Both the position numbers and the translations under genes were made by a program. Shown in pieces: positions 25,494 through 34,760 of a stretch of 64,000 bases of DNA. Numbering within the stretch: position 1 is the first letter of the stretch; each line of letters starts with the position of its first letter. The stretch is taken from assembly GCA_947495135.1 (NCBI GenBank), contig CANLXN010000011.1:98435-162434 (forward strand). The letters are read 5' to 3'. Origin of the DNA: an uncultured Flavobacteriaceae bacterium. Its GTDB lineage: Bacteria > Bacteroidota > Bacteroidia > Flavobacteriales > Flavobacteriaceae. The notes beneath the pieces were generated by a model. That model had not been told where the DNA came from and did no database searches. It was given only the letters and a program-made list of their open reading frames with translations.

Positions 25494-28273
25494 TAAAACT
25501 GAAAATTATAGGTGATCGTAGGAATTGGAATGGCAAAAATAGAACTCTGAAATGCCTTTACTTGGCCATCTTCATTTACGAAAAACACCGAATAGGGATT
25601 GTTTCTACCAAGCACATTATAAATAGATAGGTTCCAAAAGCTATGTGCCAATTTCTTGATTTTATGATTTCCCTCTACATTTAGACTAATATCTAATCGA
25701 TAATAATCTGGAATTCTAAATTCATTGCGATCACTGTAGAGGACAAATTCCGAATTATTGATTACGAAATTACCCACTGGAACCGTTACGGGTCGACCGG
25801 TTTGGTAAACGAAATTAGCCGAAAGACTGAATCGCTGTGTGAGTTTATAATTTGCGACCAAACTTAAATCATGCGGCTTGTCAAAATTAGATGGGAAATA
25901 ATCGCCATTATTGATGGTTTCTTCTGAAAAATCGCTTTCAAATTTAATCAAGGAACGAGAATAGGTATAACCGAACCAACCGTTAAGCCTGCCCTTGCTC
26001 TTCCGAAGTAAAAATTCGACCCCATAAGCTTGGCCTTCTCCTTGCAATACTTCCCTTTCGATGTTTTCATTCAACAACAACTGGGCTCCTGTTTTAAAAT
26101 CGAGAATGTTTTCTGCCGTTTTGTAATATCCTTCTAGGCTTAACTCAAATTCATTCTCTTTTAAATTTTTATATAACCCAAGTGAGTATTGTTGTGCTCG
26201 TTGTGGTTCAATATTCAAATCGGATAGCTTCCAAGTGTCTGTAGGTGAAATAGTCGTGTTGTTGGTAAGGGTATGAATATATTGATACGTATTGTTGTAA
26301 CTCGCTTTTACCGAAAGCGCCTCATCTAAAAAATAACGCGAAGAGAGTCTAAACTCCGGCCCAGTATAGGTCTTAATTGCCTCATTATTCCCGAACTCTT
26401 GCGACTCGATAAATGTGCCTTCATTTTTCGGTAATCCATCTGCATAGATATTCTGAAAAGCGGATCCCAATGCGGTAAACGTGGAAAATCTAAACCCTGC
26501 ACTCAGCAAAAGTCGATCGCTTACGGTAAATTCGTCTGAAATAAAAATAGCAGACTCGAGTGCCCTCTCCGAAGCTATGTCCACAGGCACAACAATCGAA
26601 TTGTTAATTGGAGAAATACTGCCAGGGTTCGAATTATACAGCTTGGTAGAAATACCATAATCAAATTTATGTGCCTCACTATGATTATACCCCATTTTTA
26701 GTTTTAGTTCCGTTTCAGTTATATCGTACCCAAGATCGAAATCGTTGTTGGCATCTCCATCAAAATCTATATTGAATTTATATTGACTATTTGCAAGTAT
26801 AACACTTCCGTTGTGTTTATCATTGAATTGATGATCCCATCGAAGCGATGCCGCACGGTTGGAGTATTTAAAAATGGAATCGCTAGTGATGCTAAAGTTA
26901 TCCTTACTGTAATATCCTGTAGCCTTCAGTTGATCATCTTCTCCAAGTTTGTGGTTGTATTTCACCACAATATCATAAAAGTTTGCCTGACTGTTCTTAA
27001 GAGCTTCATCGTCTAAGGAACGAAGAATCCAATCTGAGTAAGTACTTCTTCCACCTACAAGCAAAGCAGCTTTGTCCTTTTCAATAGGGATTTCCAATGC
27101 CAGACTGCTAGTGACAGGACCAATGGAAGCTTCTCCAGCAAATTCGCTCGCGTTTGCATCTTTTGTGGTTAAATCAAAAACAGAGGAAAGTCTGCCTCCG
27201 TATTCGGCTGGAATATTTCCTTTATAGATGGTCACCCCACCAGTGGTGAAGGGATTTATTCCGGAGAAAATTCCGAAGAAATGTGATGGATTATAGATCA
27301 CCGCATCGTCTAAAAGGAATAAATTTTGATCTGCATTTCCTCCTCTAACATTAAAACCGGCACTTCCTTCCCCTGCATTTGCAATCCCCGGAAGCGTAGT
27401 TGCTACCTTAAGAATATCTCGTTCACCAAGAACTAGCGGAATGTTCTTAATCTTTTTGACATCAATTACGGTAGTTCCAGTAGTGGCATCTTCTACATTA
27501 CTCTCCGCCTTTGCGTCGATAAGCACGGCGTCCAATTGCTCTAAACTCTCTGTAAGTAAAAAATTTAGACTGCCGTCATTGTAGATCACTACCCTATTTT
27601 CTGAACCTGTGAATCCCAATGAACGTAATTCCAACATATTTTCTCCCGCTGGAAGTATTATTTCGTAATACCCTTTATCGTCGGTCGTGGTTCCGCGTCC
27701 TGTTCCTTTTCTAATAATCGATACATTATCGATGGGGGCATTTGTATCATTATCGGTTACAAACCCCTTCAGCTTGAAACTTTTCTTATTAGAATTTCCA
27801 TCTTCTTTCCCTATTCGAAATGTTCTAGTAGGTATTACTTCTTTTCTTTTTTGAGCAGTTGTAAATACGGGATTGGTGGTTACAGGAGAAATATCTTCAG
27901 ATTCTTCGGGCAATACAGGGGCTTCTTCAAAAAAGCCTTCTGGCAATTGATCGTATATAATGTTATTTCTAGTGAGAATCACTTTTGTTCCATTTAACAA
28001 ATAATAGTTTATAACCGTTTCATTGAAGAGATCATCCAAGATGTCTGTAATAGTCGCATTCGAATACGTTCCAGAGAAACGGTTTTCGCCCAACCAATCC
28101 TCGACATAATAAAAACGGTAGTTAGTGGTAGATTCTATCTTAAGCAGTGCCTCTGTGGCCAATTCGTCTGTAAAAGAAATGGTGATTTTCTCTTCTATTT
28201 CTTGTGCCTTTGAGTATTGACTAATAAGCAGTAACAAAATAAGACCTATCAATTTTAGTGTTTCACGCATCAT
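25493..28273 (-). CDS. TonB-dependent outer-membrane receptor with STN and carboxypeptidase-like domains
   Basis: A 926-aa receptor. A signal peptide (to ~24) precedes an STN secretin/TonB domain (KITISFTDELATEALLKIES, NYRFYYVEDW). A ~40-residue linker leads to a carboxypeptidase-regulatory-like domain (FKLKGFVTDNDTNAPIDNVS, GRGTTTDDKGYYEI). The plug follows (AGEGSAGFNVRGGNADQNLF, LLDDAVIYNPSHFFGIFSGI) and then a beta barrel ending in TITYNFQF with the terminal Phe. The STN domain is usual when a FecR-like regulator is involved, but none is encoded next to it. It heads the operon with two DUF4249 lipoproteins; no substrate can be named from the sequence. Confidence 0.93.
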   Translation of the reverse strand: MMRETLKLIGLILLLLISQYSKAQEIEEKITISFTDELATEALLKIESTTNYRFYYVEDWLGENRFSGTYSNATITDILDDLFNETVINYYLLNGTKVILTRNNIIYDQLPEGFFEEAPVLPEESEDISPVTTNPVFTTAQKRKEVIPTRTFRIGKEDGNSNKKSFKLKGFVTDNDTNAPIDNVSIIRKGTGRGTTTDDKGYYEIILPAGENMLELRSLGFTGSENRVVIYNDGSLNFLLTESLEQLDAVLIDAKAESNVEDATTGTTVIDVKKIKNIPLVLGERDILKVATTLPGIANAGEGSAGFNVRGGNADQNLFLLDDAVIYNPSHFFGIFSGINPFTTGGVTIYKGNIPAEYGGRLSSVFDLTTKDANASEFAGEASIGPVTSSLALEIPIEKDKAALLVGGRSTYSDWILRSLDDEALKNSQANFYDIVVKYNHKLGEDDQLKATGYYSKDNFSITSDSIFKYSNRAASLRWDHQFNDKHNGSVILANSQYKFNIDFDGDANNDFDLGYDITETELKLKMGYNHSEAHKFDYGISTKLYNSNPGSISPINNSIVVPVDIASERALESAIFISDEFTVSDRLLLSAGFRFSTFTALGSAFQNIYADGLPKNEGTFIESQEFGNNEAIKTYTGPEFRLSSRYFLDEALSVKASYNNTYQYIHTLTNNTTISPTDTWKLSDLNIEPQRAQQYSLGLYKNLKENEFELSLEGYYKTAENILDFKTGAQLLLNENIEREVLQGEGQAYGVEFLLRKSKGRLNGWFGYTYSRSLIKFESDFSEETINNGDYFPSNFDKPHDLSLVANYKLTQRFSLSANFVYQTGRPVTVPVGNFVINNSEFVLYSDRNEFRIPDYYRLDISLNVEGNHKIKKLAHSFWNLSIYNVLGRNNPYSVFFVNEDGQVKAFQSSIFAIPIPTITYNFQF

Positions 28274-28999
28274 CTAAAGGCTAATTTGATCAATTTTGTT
28301 TGCAATGGCTTTGAGCTGTACTTCTTTGGAAAAAGTTCTTAAAGTAGAACCTGCATAAAAGTCATTAATTTCTTTTTTATACTGTGGAAACAGCTTTATA
28401 AAGTCGTTTTTAGATTTCACATAATAAAAGCTACCATCGATCTCCACAACAAATTCGCTCGTATTGTCTGAGAACTCATAATAGTAAAATCGCTTTTCGA
28501 GTCGTTTGGTTTTCTTTTTGCGATATTTTTTAAAAAGTGTACAACTTGGATTTCTAACCAATACCTCATGATAGCCTGAAATGCCCACTTTTTTTGCTCC
28601 TTCATCGCTAATGTTTTCGAAAAAGTGCGTTCCTATATTAAACGAATAAAGTTTGTTTTTGAGCAATTGAATGACAGATTCTTGAGAATTGCTAATTAGA
28701 TTAACAATGAGCTGATCTCCGTAGACATCATATTTCATTTTTATGTCGTAATAAGATTGCCCACCGTAATGAACATCCCCAGTTTTGAAATCGGAACTCA
28801 AGAAAAACCGCTTATTGTCGCGACCTGCAGAAAACTCTTCCACATAAGCCACTCCATTGTAAAGATCTGTGTTCTCGACACCAACAGCGGCATCAAACCA
28901 TTTGTAATAGGATTTTTCGGTAGAATTGACCTGTGCAAAATTGAGGCTAGGAAGCATCAACAGTAATGTAAAGGTCTGGAGGATGTAGACTTTCTTCAT
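28274..28999 (-). CDS. Secreted hypothetical protein, 241 aa
   Basis: The start at 28999 (MKKVYILQTFTLLLMLPS..FA) gives a signal peptide; an ATG at 29038 would put 13 polar residues before it. I do not recognise a family. Mature features: YNGVAYVEEFSAGRDNKRFF, GGQSYYDIKMKYDVYGDQLI and a basic tract FKKYRKKKTKRLEKRF. The stop codon is directly adjacent to the receptor start (28274/28273), so it leads the receptor operon. This placement suggests a periplasmic or surface accessory protein. Confidence 0.7.
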   Translation of the reverse strand: MKKVYILQTFTLLLMLPSLNFAQVNSTEKSYYKWFDAAVGVENTDLYNGVAYVEEFSAGRDNKRFFLSSDFKTGDVHYGGQSYYDIKMKYDVYGDQLIVNLISNSQESVIQLLKNKLYSFNIGTHFFENISDEGAKKVGISGYHEVLVRNPSCTLFKKYRKKKTKRLEKRFYYYEFSDNTSEFVVEIDGSFYYVKSKNDFIKLFPQYKKEINDFYAGSTLRTFSKEVQLKAIANKIDQISL

Positions 29000-29187
29000 T
29001 AATTTTTGGATAGTTAGTATGGTACTCGTTGTACCCATTGTTGCATAGCTAGTTTACAACAACTGTCATAAAAATAGAAAATAAAACAATGGTAAACGGT
29101 GAATCCCTATAAAGGTTTACGTCTCAAACTATCAAAAATGAAGTTCTAGGACATTAGAAAGCATGCTTTTGGTTGTGCAACGAATTT

Positions 29188-29859
29188 CTATTCTATGATT
29201 ATTGGGGGGATGAGGCTATTTTGAATGGCAAAGATGACCAATCCTGCAATATTTTTCACATCTGTTTTTTCAAGAAGATTTTTTCTGTGAACTTCAACGG
29301 TCCGCTTGCTGATAAAAAGAATATCGGCTATTTCTTGAGAAGTGTGTTGTTTGCAAATAAGCTCGAGCACTTCCTTTTCGCGCAAGGTTAGAAAGGTATC
29401 GTCAAATATGGACTTTTCTAAACTATTTTTGCTGGACAAGGATCGTTCGTTTACTATTTTCATTACGTGGCTATCGTAATAAAAGCCATTGTAATAGACT
29501 TGTTTGATAGTGTGTATTACTTTAGAGGGAGCGGAGTTCTTTACGAGATATGCACTTGCTCCTACGTCGATCATATTTCTAATAAAAGGTTTAGTATTGT
29601 AAGTGGTAAGCGCGATTATTCCAACTTCGCTATACGCCTGACTAATAACTTTAGTAGCCTCTACCCCATTTAGCTCTGGCATTTTAATATCTGTAATAAT
29701 AATATCTGGTAGCTGTTCAACGCTTGCAAGATATTCAAGCAATTCCTTACCATTTCCAGCTTGGTAGATAATGGTAATTTCGGGATCACGAGAAAGAATA
29801 TGAACTAGACCAACGCGGAATAGCTCTTCATCATCTGCAATTACAACGTTTATATTCAA
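29188..29859 (-). CDS. NarL/FixJ-type response regulator
   Basis: A 223-aa two-domain regulator. The receiver domain has the acidic pair Asp9/Asp10 and phospho-acceptor Asp57 (ITDIKMPELNG), a Thr/Ser switch (LTTYN) and Lys in AYLVKN. The LuxR-type helix-turn-helix starts near residue 152 (LTLREKEVLELICKQHTSQE, then ISKRTVEVHRKNLLEKT). It lies 56 bases after the sensor kinase on the same strand and should be phosphorylated by it. Target genes cannot be deduced; the TonB receptor operon immediately downstream is one candidate. Confidence 0.95.
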   Translation of the reverse strand: MNINVVIADDEELFRVGLVHILSRDPEITIIYQAGNGKELLEYLASVEQLPDIIITDIKMPELNGVEATKVISQAYSEVGIIALTTYNTKPFIRNMIDVGASAYLVKNSAPSKVIHTIKQVYYNGFYYDSHVMKIVNERSLSSKNSLEKSIFDDTFLTLREKEVLELICKQHTSQEIADILFISKRTVEVHRKNLLEKTDVKNIAGLVIFAIQNSLIPPIIIE

Positions 29860-29915
29860 GGTATAAAACTATTAAGTTAGGTATTGTAAAGTTAGTAAAA
29901 GCTTTGGTCAGTTAG

Positions 29916-30719
29916 TTACGATTTTACCGTTTTTTCGATACGTACTTCCATTCCTTCACCCTTTTCAGATTTAATATGAACCGTGGCATCTAAAAGAACG
30001 GCTCTATTCTCAATACCGCTCATTCCCAAGCCTTTCGCTTTTTTTGCTTCTGAAATATTAAAACCTTTTCCATCGTCTGTATAAAACAGTACCAACTTAT
30101 TCTCTGCTTCGGTAAGATGTAATTTAATATGTTTGGCTTCAGAATATTTGATCGAATTATTAAAAAGCTCCTGTGCAATTCTGAAAAAATGCAGCTCCTC
30201 ATCGGCCGTAATATTTTCAGATTGAAAATCGACCCGATAGTCTATATCGAACTGCCTAGCATCTCCCACTTCTTCACATAATTCCTCCATAGCCGCTTCC
30301 AAACCAAATTTATCTAAGGTAGGTGGAAGTAAGGCATGAGCGATGCGACGGGAGCTTTCGAGTACAGTGGTAGTGACTTTTAAAATACTATCCCCCATTT
30401 TATTCGCTTCTGGTATGGTTAGGGTTTCATCCAAAAGAAAGTTAGCATTTAAGGAGACTATATTGAGTTTAGAACTAATTGCATCGTGCATGTCTTGAGC
30501 AATTCGTTTGCGTTCCTCTTCTTGAGTAATAATTGTAGATTGTAAAAGCGCTTTTTGGTGCTCAATAACCAAATTAGCCTTCTCTAGTTGCGTTTTGGCA
30601 ATTCGCTTACGCGAAAAGTAAAAGAACAAGACAATAACCACAGACATCAATAATAAAAGTCCTATAGCAACTAAAATTATATCAATAATTTGACTTTCGG
30701 AATCAGTTATTTGGTCCAT
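29916..30719 (-). CDS. Sensor histidine kinase, HisKA_3/NarX class
   Basis: A 267-aa kinase with a single N-terminal membrane helix (~11-36, ILVAIGLLLLMSVVIVLFFY), a coiled-coil linker and the HisKA_3 dimerisation box with phospho-acceptor His78 (RIAQDMHDAISSKLNIV). The ATPase domain shows the N box (IAQELFNNSIKYSEA) and a glycine box (DDGKGFNISEAKKAKGLGMS). There is no sizeable extracellular sensor domain, so input may come through the membrane helix or through a partner such as the membrane protein encoded just upstream. Confidence 0.94.
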   Translation of the reverse strand: MDQITDSESQIIDIILVAIGLLLLMSVVIVLFFYFSRKRIAKTQLEKANLVIEHQKALLQSTIITQEEERKRIAQDMHDAISSKLNIVSLNANFLLDETLTIPEANKMGDSILKVTTTVLESSRRIAHALLPPTLDKFGLEAAMEELCEEVGDARQFDIDYRVDFQSENITADEELHFFRIAQELFNNSIKYSEAKHIKLHLTEAENKLVLFYTDDGKGFNISEAKKAKGLGMSGIENRAVLLDATVHIKSEKGEGMEVRIEKTVKS

Positions 30720-30753
30720 ACATCTACGAAGATACTAATTATGAAGCTTATGA

Positions 30754-31392
30754 TTATACTATCTTTTTTGGGCGGTAATTTCGCCACCATTCAATAAAAA
30801 TTAATGTTTGGAAAGTAATAGATAAAAAACGATTGACATTTATAAGAATCCGTTTTGTTTCTAATGAGAAATCCAGGGACAGCACGATGTTTCCTGAAAC
30901 GAAAATTAGGGCACTAGACAGGAGATACATGAAAATCCCAATGTTAACAATTATAAAACCTCTGCTAACTGTTAAAGACTTGTAGAAATAGATAATTGAA
31001 TAAATTACAATTATCATTTGGGTAAAAAACATTCCAATGGAATTATATCTATAATAGATACTTGGATCATCAATGAACTGATAAGCTATAAATATGAGAC
31101 CAGCTCCTAAGACGTACTTTATCCATTTTAATTCGAGCAGCTCGTTGTAAAAAACTGACAATAAAATAAATTGAGCAATAAAATAATAATGTGAGTAATA
31201 TAAGTTCGGCTCACACCAGTACCCACGTCCAACATAGTAGGCTCCTATTTGAACCAAAGAAATGAAAAAGAGATAAAACGTAAAAACTTTATAAGCTCTA
31301 TTAAATTTAATAAAGCCTATAAAGTATAATATTGAAATTATAGGCGCAAGGTAAATAACGATATCACCTATTAGTCGATAAAACTCTTTCAC
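30754..31392 (-). CDS. Polytopic membrane protein of unknown function, 212 aa
   Basis: A hydrophobic protein with about six or seven predicted membrane helices (for example DIVIYLAPIISILYFIGFIK, YFIAQFILLSVFYNELLEL, FIVVNIGIFMYLLSSALIFV) and an aromatic-rich composition. I recognise no named family. The gene is 2 bases after the small unknown gene and 34 bases before the histidine kinase, so the four genes (31742 to 29188) probably form one operon. It could act as sensor partner of the kinase, which lacks its own sensing domain; this is inference. Confidence 0.8.
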   Translation of the reverse strand: MKEFYRLIGDIVIYLAPIISILYFIGFIKFNRAYKVFTFYLFFISLVQIGAYYVGRGYWCEPNLYYSHYYFIAQFILLSVFYNELLELKWIKYVLGAGLIFIAYQFIDDPSIYYRYNSIGMFFTQMIIVIYSIIYFYKSLTVSRGFIIVNIGIFMYLLSSALIFVSGNIVLSLDFSLETKRILINVNRFLSITFQTLIFIEWWRNYRPKKIV

Positions 31393-31394
31393 TG

Positions 31395-31742
31395 TTAGTT
31401 TAAAGGGCTACCCGGGTCGCATGCAGAAGGACACGGCTCGGTAAAATCATAAATTTTATATGCTGGATTTACACTTGGCAGCATATCGCGATATATAGTT
31501 CCTACCGGAGAAGAATTGTCTTGTGTAGTCCCAACAATTACTAGTTTTTCTACTGTTCCATCCATTGCCAAATAAGCTCTTGCCATTGGCTTACCGCCTT
31601 GACCTTTAATTTCATCAATTACACCCTGCATATCACCAATGGGTATTAAAAATGCTCTGGCTGCGGTTGAAGGTGAACTTCTATAAGCACCCGTCCATGC
31701 GATTGCCTGTCCTTCTGTAATTGTATTGCCTGTTGCTTTCAT
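31395..31742 (-). CDS. Small conserved-looking protein, 115 aa, ending in a CPSACD motif
   Basis: The protein begins MKATGNTITEGQAIAWTGAY and contains AFLIPIGDMQGVIDEIKGQG and RAYLAMDGTVEKLVIVGTTQ. It ends IYDFTEPCPSACDPGSPLN. I recall short flavobacterial proteins with a similar YDFT.PCP..CD ending but can assign no function. There is no signal peptide, so the two cysteines would be in the cytoplasm and might bind metal. As first gene of the cluster with the membrane protein and the two-component pair, it may feed information into that system. Confidence 0.65.
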   Translation of the reverse strand: MKATGNTITEGQAIAWTGAYRSSPSTAARAFLIPIGDMQGVIDEIKGQGGKPMARAYLAMDGTVEKLVIVGTTQDNSSPVGTIYRDMLPSVNPAYKIYDFTEPCPSACDPGSPLN

Positions 31743-31851
31743 AATTTAAAAAATATGTTAGTTAATAATAAGGTTACACGATTGGGTTGGGAAATTTAAA
31801 CTAGACATAATTTAAGATGAATTAAGAATTCTTCTATTTGTTAAAAATAGT

Positions 31852-31880
31852 AAAACCTTCGGCAAAAGACGAAGGTTTTT
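31852..31880. terminator. Terminator downstream of the M36 peptidase gene
   Basis: A 10-bp perfect stem, AAAACCTTCG (31852-31861) and CGAAGGTTTT (31870-31879), with an 8-base loop. It lies 70 bases past the peptidase stop on the minus strand, with T-rich sequence on both sides, so it can work in either direction. Confidence 0.75.
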
Positions 31881-31948
31881 GATTTATTGTAAATTTTCAA
31901 ATGATTATATAAAAATTTTAATCTCCAAAACCAGCAGATAATCAATTG

Positions 31949-34621
31949 CTATTCAATTACTATTCTAAATGTTCTAGCGGTTCGCTTGTAGTCTACCCTA
32001 ACAAAATACATTCCCGCCGCAAGACTTTCTAAATTCACCGGAACGGCAACGTCTGCTCTATCCACTGGTTGTCGATAAACGAACCTCCCCATTATATCGC
32101 GAACTTCCCAGTGATTAATTCTATATACATAAGGATTATTTAAGGTAAGGTTGCCATTGCTTGGATTTGGCAGCAAGGCCAAGTCGTCATTCAAATGATC
32201 AGGCAATTCAGGATCGCTAAAAAACTTGCGCTCTACGGTAAGTTCGAAACCACAAGAAGCATTATTTCCTCTCTCGTCTTCGGCATTAAAAATTACATTA
32301 ATAGTACCTGGTTCGATCATTGTTCCTACTGGTGGATTTTGGGTAATAATTAGATTGGAGGAACATTCGTCTGTTATAAATGTATTCTCTCTAAAATCTG
32401 GAACCTCATAGAGGTCTAAACTAGCATGAAGACGATGAATAATAGGACCATAACATTCCACTATGGGTGGCACCGTATCGGCTTGAACAGTTAGAACTGT
32501 GGTAGTAATCGAGCCAGGATAACAGTCTGTCTCCTCCAACGTATATGTGGCAATATACTCACCTACACCAACGACCCCTGGGTCAAAATTAAAACTTCTT
32601 CCATCCCCATTATCGGTTATTCCTGGGCCAGAATAAATTCCTCCAACTGGAAAACCTCCACTTAAATCGGTTATTAATCCTCCAACCTCGCACACAGGCG
32701 GTAGTTCTAAGTCGAATAAACCCAATCCAGCTTCATAATTGTAGGAGGCTATTTCGTCTCCCACTACAGCTGTTGAACCAGAGGTAGCCTCAAAACCCAA
32801 ACCTCGCTTTGCGAAATGTTGCCATAAATCGCATTCTACTTCACTACCGTAAATATTTTTTGCAGCAGAAAGCATCGCATCACGGCTATCTATAAAACCA
32901 GGTACACAAGGAGTTAATTTCAAAGCTTCGGTTGCAATTGCTAGCATCATAATATTACCGGCATCCTGATTTACATCTCCCGTAAAATTGTATAAGTCTG
33001 GATCGAATCCGTATTTATCAATAATTCCCCATGATACTTCCCACAAAATTGAGGCCCAAATAGAGCCAACTCCATGCCGCCCCATACCTGCTTGAAGGAA
33101 TTCGAATGTTTGAGGGTTGATCTCTAGGTCGGTGCTGTAAGGATACGGTCTAAATCCTCCTCCATTAATACCTTGACTCTTTAAATATGCGCCAATAGCT
33201 CTTGGACGATCTGCTGTATCGGTTTCCGTCATCGTTAACATTAAGGCGTACCAATCGCTCCATCCTTCATTTGGATTTTCGTCATTTCCGCCACAAGTAG
33301 TTGAACCTACAGATTCCAAGCGTATAGAAACCGCATGGGCGTACTCATGAAGTAAAATAGTAGAATCAAAGCTACCATCCTTTGTATTGCACAAATACAA
33401 CCTTATTTTCGAAGATACACCGTCCGGAAAATTCAAATATTGGGCGTTACATGCATCTAAGGGGCTCTGCACAGTCACAATTAACGGATCATTTTGATAC
33501 GCACTACTACCATTTCCATAATTATTGAATTGATGGTTCCCAGCCATCTCATCAAAACCGTAGACGTACGAAATATCATGAAAGATATTCATCCAATAGA
33601 AAACATTGGTAAGGGAAGCCTCTTCAGATTGATTAGAAGGCACAAAAATTGGATCGTATTCATATCCTACAAAGTTCAAATCACCGCTAACATCTGGATT
33701 GTATCCGTAATTATCTCCCCCTTCGAAGGCTATTATATTGTTTCCTTCAGTAGTTAACTCTTCTGCTCCTGCCAACCCATTTGTATCATGCCATCCGTAG
33801 GGCGATGCACCCACATAATGCGGAGATTCTACAATGGTTCTATCTCCGAAATATGGGTTTTCCATCGGAAATTCAAAAACTTCATAACAATTAGTACAAG
33901 TAACAGGAAGAATGATTGCCTCCTCCTTTTTGTAATTCGGAATATCGAAAAGATTGGCATTATAATTTAATTCTTCAGACGAATCATTCTCGTAAGCACA
34001 GGTTTTTACTTGATCTTGCTTTTCGATGAATGTTCCATCTGTTGCATCCATTTGAATATTCCAAAAGTGAGTTTCATCCGCTTCTAGAATCAAAAATTCC
34101 CAGAGTAGACGAAGTTCTTTCTCCGGTGTTAAAATGTATTTCAAGGTTGCCGTATTGCTTTCTTCTGAAATATCCGTACTCGAAACAAGTGCTGCCTTTT
34201 CTTTAGAGGAACCGGGCGATAAAAGCTGATATCCACTATCATTCTTTAATTGTAAGTGTTTAAGTGCATTTATAAGCGCTTCTGAAGAAGAAACAGCAGC
34301 AATAGGGTCGTTGGTAGTTCTAACGGCACCCAACGATAAAAAACGTCGATAGTCTGCAACCACGCCCCCATTTTTATCGATATGAATACTAGAGTTGGTG
34401 CCTAAAATAGGAATTCCATTGAGCAATTGACTGTAATAGACATGTCTAATTCCACTTGTAGAACTTACATGTTCTTTTTCAATCTTCCATTCGATATTCG
34501 TTTTTTCGAATCTCTTGGATAGTAACCTATCACCTTCTTCAGAGCTTAATGATTGGGAAATTCCATTAGATGAACAAAGCAAAAATAATAGGAGGATTTT
34601 TAGTTGTAAAGCTTTTTTCAT
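31949..34621 (-). CDS. Secreted M36 (fungalysin) zinc metallopeptidase with T9SS C-terminal sorting domain
   Basis: From ATG 34621 the protein has 890 residues and a signal peptide (MKKALQLKILLLFLLCSSNG). An FTP/PepSY-type propeptide occupies ~25-230. The M36 catalytic domain has the zinc site HEYAH (425-429) and the third ligand Glu452 (NEGWSDWYALM). After it come Ig-like parts including a HYR-type module (VVPPIVECYGPI region to GNNASCGFELTVE). The final ~75 residues are a type A T9SS sorting domain (LPNPSNGNLTL, DIMGRFVY, LAAGMYFVRV). It would be secreted, self-processed and surface-attached or released to digest extracellular protein. The single gene has its own terminator. Confidence 0.92.
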   Translation of the reverse strand: MKKALQLKILLLFLLCSSNGISQSLSSEEGDRLLSKRFEKTNIEWKIEKEHVSSTSGIRHVYYSQLLNGIPILGTNSSIHIDKNGGVVADYRRFLSLGAVRTTNDPIAAVSSSEALINALKHLQLKNDSGYQLLSPGSSKEKAALVSSTDISEESNTATLKYILTPEKELRLLWEFLILEADETHFWNIQMDATDGTFIEKQDQVKTCAYENDSSEELNYNANLFDIPNYKKEEAIILPVTCTNCYEVFEFPMENPYFGDRTIVESPHYVGASPYGWHDTNGLAGAEELTTEGNNIIAFEGGDNYGYNPDVSGDLNFVGYEYDPIFVPSNQSEEASLTNVFYWMNIFHDISYVYGFDEMAGNHQFNNYGNGSSAYQNDPLIVTVQSPLDACNAQYLNFPDGVSSKIRLYLCNTKDGSFDSTILLHEYAHAVSIRLESVGSTTCGGNDENPNEGWSDWYALMLTMTETDTADRPRAIGAYLKSQGINGGGFRPYPYSTDLEINPQTFEFLQAGMGRHGVGSIWASILWEVSWGIIDKYGFDPDLYNFTGDVNQDAGNIMMLAIATEALKLTPCVPGFIDSRDAMLSAAKNIYGSEVECDLWQHFAKRGLGFEATSGSTAVVGDEIASYNYEAGLGLFDLELPPVCEVGGLITDLSGGFPVGGIYSGPGITDNGDGRSFNFDPGVVGVGEYIATYTLEETDCYPGSITTTVLTVQADTVPPIVECYGPIIHRLHASLDLYEVPDFRENTFITDECSSNLIITQNPPVGTMIEPGTINVIFNAEDERGNNASCGFELTVERKFFSDPELPDHLNDDLALLPNPSNGNLTLNNPYVYRINHWEVRDIMGRFVYRQPVDRADVAVPVNLESLAAGMYFVRVDYKRTARTFRIVIE

Positions 34622-34760
34622 AGTTGATAGTGTTAGTTGAAGGATTCTTAAAGTTACACTATTCGTGTGCAAATAAAAAGCCTTGACCGTCTCTATTTAT
34701 GAAATAAGACAATAAAACAGTAGCTGTAAGTGATTTATTTAAAGGTAATTAAGATGCGTA

